Made by a program: the position numbers and the translations under genes. From NCBI GenBank assembly GCA_045597205.1, contig JAZODT010000002.1:1-8886 (forward strand): a DNA stretch of 8,886 nucleotides. Reading direction: 5' to 3'. The number at the start of each line of letters is the position of its first letter. The stretch's first letter is position 1. Below, one piece after another: positions 5,432 to 8,886 of this stretch. This stretch comes from UMGS755 sp045597205 (lineage in GTDB: Bacteria; Bacillota; Clostridia; UBA1381; UBA9506). Below the pieces are notes generated by a model. The model was not told the DNA's origin and did not search any database. It saw nothing but the letters and a program-made list of their open reading frames with translations.

Positions 5432-6616
5432 ATGTCTGCAATACAGTATTGGCTTTGGCTGACGCTGAAAAAAGGCATTACAAATAGCAAAATAACGCTG
5501 CTTTTAGAGCATTTTGGTACGCCGGAGGCAATCTATTGTGCTGATAAAGAAGCTTTTTTGAAAGTGGACAGATTATCCCCAAAAGATGTATCGGCATTAT
5601 GTGATAAAGACCTCAAAAAAAGCTATGCCGTTATGGAGACATGTAAAAAGAAACAAATTAAGATTTTGACTTTTGACAGTCCCTATTATCCTGAACTGTT
5701 GGCGAAAATTTATGACCCGCCCTATGTATTGTATGCACGATATAAGGAAAGGATAAATTTAAATGAACATATGACTTTAGCCGTTGTAGGCACAAGGGAA
5801 TGTTCTGATTATGGTGCATTAATGGCGAGGAAAATTGCTTGCGGACTAGCGCAGGGAGGCGTAACTGTTGTCAGCGGTATGGCAGCCGGAATAGATGGGG
5901 CAGCGAATGCCGGTGCTTTGCAGGGCGGTGGCGTTACGGTAGCCGTTTTGGGATGCGGTGTGGATGTTTGCTATCCGGCATTTCATAAAAAATTAATGGA
6001 AAATATTATTAACCGAGGCATGGTTTTATCGGAATATCCGCCGGGAACACCGCCGTATCCGGGTAATTTTAAAATAAGGAACCGTATTATTACCGGGCTT
6101 TCTCATGGCACAATTATTGTAGAAGCACCGAAAAAAAGCGGTGCCATAAACTCAGCTAACTGGACAATTGAGCAGAACAGAGAAGTTTTTGTTGTCCCCG
6201 GTGATGCCACAAGAAATACATTTCAGGGCTCGAATAAATTGATGATAGATGGTGCAACACCCGTTGTTTGTGCCGAGGATGTTTTAAGTGTTTTTAAAGA
6301 ACGGTTTGCATTTCTATTAGAAAAAAATCGGCCGATTATCGCAATGAAGCCAGAGTCGGTTATTGAAGAAACTGATTTGCAGAAAAAAGAGATATCGAAA
6401 TCTATCCTTTTCCAAAAATCCCAAAAGACATTACCGGATAATTTGAATGAACAGGAAAGATATATTATGGAACGTTTATCAAACGAGCCTGTTCACACTG
6501 ATCAGTTGGTGGGAGAGGACGCATCTGTCAGTACGCTAGCGGCAACACTGACCATGCTGGAGCTGAAAGGTTTAATTAAAGCCCTGCCGGGCAAATATTA
6601 TTGTTTAAAAGAATAA
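5432..6616 (+). CDS. dprA: DprA/Smf DNA-processing protein
   Basis: A 394-residue cytoplasmic protein that in naturally competent bacteria binds incoming single-stranded DNA and loads RecA; it is also common in species with no known competence. An N-terminal HhH/SAM-like region (about 1-95) precedes the Rossmann-like core: VVGTRECSDYG (118-128), SGMAAGID (148-155), AVLGCGVDVCYP (171-182), SEYPPGTPP (200-208), NFKIRNRIITGLSHG (212-226), VEA (230-232), EQNREVFVVPG (247-257), and G..N.LM.DGA (266-275). A C-terminal winged helix (about 334-392) is present, as in many full-length DprA proteins. The usual His in the segment after GID is Asn159 here, and the usual SGSLITA reads SGAINSA. The ATG at 5432 is chosen over an ATG 16 codons upstream because AAAGGAGAGG lies at 5414-5423; the upstream ATG has no ribosome site. 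It is followed by topA, as in B. subtilis. Confidence 0.95.
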   Translation: MSAIQYWLWLTLKKGITNSKITLLLEHFGTPEAIYCADKEAFLKVDRLSPKDVSALCDKDLKKSYAVMETCKKKQIKILTFDSPYYPELLAKIYDPPYVLYARYKERINLNEHMTLAVVGTRECSDYGALMARKIACGLAQGGVTVVSGMAAGIDGAANAGALQGGGVTVAVLGCGVDVCYPAFHKKLMENIINRGMVLSEYPPGTPPYPGNFKIRNRIITGLSHGTIIVEAPKKSGAINSANWTIEQNREVFVVPGDATRNTFQGSNKLMIDGATPVVCAEDVLSVFKERFAFLLEKNRPIIAMKPESVIEETDLQKKEISKSILFQKSQKTLPDNLNEQERYIMERLSNEPVHTDQLVGEDASVSTLAATLTMLELKGLIKALPGKYYCLKE

Positions 6617-6651
6617 ATTAACACCAGTGTTACAATATAAGGAGGCAATCA

Positions 6652-8730
6652 ATGGCAACCAATTTGGTAATTGTGGAGTCGCCCGCCAAGGCGAAAACCA
6701 TCAAACAATACCTTGGTAAATCCTATACGGTCATGGCATCTTTCGGCCATGTGCGTGATTTACCCAAGAGTAAAATGAGCATTGATATTGAGCATAATTT
6801 TGAACCGAAGTATATTACCATTCGCGGTAAGGGCGATTTGTTGGCAAAACTTAAAAAAGCGGCTAAAGATTCAAAAAAAATCTATCTGGCAACGGACCCT
6901 GACCGTGAGGGTGAAGCCATTAGCTGGCATTTGGCAAATCTTTTGGAAATTGATGAAAAAGAAAAGTGCCGTATAACCTTTAATGAGATTACAAAAGCCG
7001 CCGTGACCAATGCCATCACCGAGCCCCGCACCATTAACAAGGCACTGGTCGATGCCCAACAGGCACGCCGTGTTTTAGACCGTATCGTGGGATATTCTAT
7101 TAGTCCTATTTTATGGAAAAAGGTGAAAAAAGGTTTATCGGCCGGCCGTGTTCAATCGGTTGCCTGCAAACTGATTTGCGACAGAGAGCAGGAGATTGAA
7201 GATTTTCAGGCAGAAGAATATTGGCTTTTGGATGCCTTGTTGAAGGAGAATAAGTCAAACAATAGTTTTGTAGCCGAGTTTTATGGTAAAAAAGGTAAAA
7301 AAATGAAGCTTGCCTCAAAGGCAGATGTAGATAAAGTTTTAACGCAAATTGAAGAGAAAGACTTTGTTGTGACAGAAGTTAAAGCAGGAGAAAAGAAACG
7401 AAATCCAGTTCCGCCCTTTATTACCAGTACGCTGCAACAGGAAGCTTCTCGCAAACTGGGTTTCACAGTTAAGCGTACGATGATGGCGGCCCAGAATTTA
7501 TATGAAGGTGTCTCGGTTCCCGGACATGGTACGGTGGGTTTGATTACCTATATGCGTACCGACTCCTTGCGTATTGCCAATGAAGCCTTAACAGAGGTTC
7601 GTTCTTATATTAAAAATCAGTATGGTGAAAGTTATCTGCCGGCAAAACCCCGCGTATATAAAACCAACAGTAACGCACAGGATGCTCATGAAGCCATCCG
7701 TCCGACTTATACGGATTTAACACCGGCAGAATTAAAGGGCAGTTTAACGCCAGATATGTATAAGCTGTATAAATTGATTTGGGAGCGTTTTGTGGCTTGC
7801 CAGATGGAATCAGCGGTTTATGATACGGTGACGGCAGATATTACAGCCGGGGAATATTTATTTAAAGCCAGCGGCAGACAAATGAAATTCAAAGGGTTTA
7901 TGGTACTGTATGTGGAAGGCAGTGACGAGTCAGAAGAAGAAAAAAACAGCAAACTGCCGCCCCTATCAGTTGGTGATACACTAGCAAAGGAAAAGCTAGA
8001 AAGCACACAGCATTTCACCCAGCCTCCTGCCCGTTATACCGAAGCAACATTAATTAAAACATTAGAAGAAAAAGGGATTGGCCGTCCCAGCACATATGCT
8101 CCTACCATTACCACCATTACCGCCCGCGGTTATGTATCCCGCGAGAAAAAGCAGTTTGTGCCCACCGAATTAGGTAAAGTGGTGACCGATATTATGGCGG
8201 GACATTTTACAGATATTGTGGATGTTGCCTTTACTGCCAAAATGGAACAGGAACTAGATGCGGTGGAAGATGGTAACGTGGATTGGGTGAAAATCATCCG
8301 CAGTTTTTACAATCCTTTTGCCGACCAATTGAAAAAGGCAGAAAAAGAATTGGAAAAGGTTAAAGTTGCCGATGAAGTTTCGGATGTTATTTGTGAAAAA
8401 TGCGGACGGAACATGGTTTATAAAATGGGTCGGTTTGGCAAGTTTTTAGCGTGCCCCGGTTTTCCGGAGTGTCGCAATGCAAAACCAATTGTAAAAGAAA
8501 CTGGTGCCGTTTGTCCTAAGTGTGGCGGTAATATTTTAGAGAAAAAATCTCAACGTGGTAAAAAATATTTTGGTTGTGAACACAATCCCAAATGTGATTT
8601 TATGAGTTGGGATGAGCCGTTAGCAAAGGAAAAATGTCCTCGGTGCGGCGGTTTATTGTTAAAGAAAACCGGCCGCGGGAAAAAAATTGTTTGTTACAGC
8701 GAAAACTGTGACTATGAGAAAAAGTTATAA
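6652..8730 (+). CDS. topA: DNA topoisomerase I (type IA)
   Basis: A 692-residue type IA topoisomerase that relaxes negative supercoils by cutting one strand through a 5'-phosphotyrosine. The TOPRIM domain has VIVESPAKA (6-14, catalytic E9) and TDPDREGE (81-88). The catalytic tyrosine is Y300 in LITYMRTDS (297-305), with R302 beside it. Further family segments are SAGRVQSVA (163-171), QDAHEAIRPT (343-352), PPARYTEATLIKTLEE (458-473) and GIGRPSTYA (475-483). The C-terminus has three four-cysteine zinc ribbons: C581/C584/C601/C607, C621/C624/C642/C648 and C662/C665/C681/C686. Length and layout match Firmicutes TopA. The start has AAGGAGG at 6639-6645, six bases before the ATG. It lies 35 bp after dprA with no terminator between, so the two are probably cotranscribed. 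trmFO, often next in Firmicutes, is absent; a terminator follows. Confidence 0.98.
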   Translation: MATNLVIVESPAKAKTIKQYLGKSYTVMASFGHVRDLPKSKMSIDIEHNFEPKYITIRGKGDLLAKLKKAAKDSKKIYLATDPDREGEAISWHLANLLEIDEKEKCRITFNEITKAAVTNAITEPRTINKALVDAQQARRVLDRIVGYSISPILWKKVKKGLSAGRVQSVACKLICDREQEIEDFQAEEYWLLDALLKENKSNNSFVAEFYGKKGKKMKLASKADVDKVLTQIEEKDFVVTEVKAGEKKRNPVPPFITSTLQQEASRKLGFTVKRTMMAAQNLYEGVSVPGHGTVGLITYMRTDSLRIANEALTEVRSYIKNQYGESYLPAKPRVYKTNSNAQDAHEAIRPTYTDLTPAELKGSLTPDMYKLYKLIWERFVACQMESAVYDTVTADITAGEYLFKASGRQMKFKGFMVLYVEGSDESEEEKNSKLPPLSVGDTLAKEKLESTQHFTQPPARYTEATLIKTLEEKGIGRPSTYAPTITTITARGYVSREKKQFVPTELGKVVTDIMAGHFTDIVDVAFTAKMEQELDAVEDGNVDWVKIIRSFYNPFADQLKKAEKELEKVKVADEVSDVICEKCGRNMVYKMGRFGKFLACPGFPECRNAKPIVKETGAVCPKCGGNILEKKSQRGKKYFGCEHNPKCDFMSWDEPLAKEKCPRCGGLLLKKTGRGKKIVCYSENCDYEKKL

Positions 8731-8738
8731 ATAAATAA

Positions 8739-8773
8739 GAGGCTGAAGCAAGAAAAGTTGCTTCAGTCTTTTT
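8739..8773 (+). terminator. Intrinsic terminator of topA
   Basis: A 9-bp perfect core (CTGAAGCAA, loop GAAAAG, TTGCTTCAG), extended by G-T, G-C, A-T and G-T pairs at its base, followed by a T run ending at 8773. It starts eight bases after the topA stop. Confidence 0.92.
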
Positions 8774-8783
8774 GTATAACGAA

Positions 8784-8806
8784 AACCACGCTAAGCCTGC
8801 GTGGTT
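8784..8806 (-). terminator. Second hairpin, possible terminator of a convergent gene
   Basis: Perfect 8-bp stem AACCACGC/GCGTGGTT with a 7-base loop, 11 bases after the topA terminator. Read on the plus strand it is followed by CAAAAAAGG, which does not terminate. On the minus strand the stem ends in TT and continues TTCG, a short T tract. This suggests a gene reading leftwards from beyond the right edge. The final 80 bases (8807-8886) are AT-rich; all minus-strand frames stop within them and no frame is recognisable, so no gene is called there. Confidence 0.4.
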
Positions 8807-8886
8807 CAAAAAAGGTTAACCGGTGAACGGAAAACAAATTAGATGTAATTTATAAATTAAAAATTTCTTCGAATATGAAATCTTTT

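Noticed and set aside
8807..8886. C-terminus of a minus-strand gene at the right edge
   Set aside because: All minus-strand frames enter from the edge open and stop within the region, giving short AT-rich peptides, so no frame can be preferred.
1..8886. Undescribed defence, mobile or biosynthetic system
   Set aside because: Every gene is assigned to a housekeeping family; no repeats, integrase, transposase or unknown long frame is visible.

Overview
This window looks like a chromosomal housekeeping region of a Gram-positive, low-GC bacterium (Bacillota, most likely a Clostridia-like anaerobe). The evidence is the AT-rich intergenic DNA, strong AGGAGG-type ribosome binding sites, Firmicutes-type neighbours (SRP RNA next to dnaX-ybaB, a DarA/PstA-type c-di-AMP receptor next to holB and ricT, dprA next to topA), and a small Gram-positive-type DnaX and HolB. 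No phage, IS, CRISPR or toxin-antitoxin signal is visible.

The left side (1-5261) is read entirely on the minus strand. In order of transcription it holds: a sigma-A-like promoter (5233-5261), a small SRP RNA (about 5069-5166), an intrinsic terminator (5031-5051), dnaX (TTG start proposed at 4984), the YbaB/EbfC nucleoid protein, a GT28/MGDG-synthase-like glycosyltransferase, darA, holB, and the first 151 codons of ricT, which runs off the left edge. Gaps between these genes are 25-36 bp, and the last three overlap or nearly touch, so dnaX to ricT is probably one operon. It places both clamp-loader genes (tau/gamma and delta-prime) within about 2 kb of each other. In Bacillus subtilis the equivalent genes sit in two separate clusters. 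Here recR, tmk and yaaR are missing from their usual places and a glycosyltransferase sits at the junction.

The right side (5432-8730) is on the plus strand, divergent from the SRP RNA: dprA (DNA uptake/recombination mediator), then 35 bp later topA (topoisomerase I with three C-terminal zinc ribbons). A strong intrinsic terminator follows topA, and then a second hairpin that fits better as a terminator for a gene converging from beyond the right edge.

The genes serve DNA replication (clamp loading), chromosome topology and packaging, DNA import/recombination and protein targeting, with c-di-AMP sensing and membrane glycolipid synthesis interleaved. I found no convincing undescribed system. 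The observations most worth checking are an A AAA AAG heptamer in the correct frame of dnaX with a nearby -1 stop (possible tau/gamma frameshifting) and the condensed, rearranged operon order.
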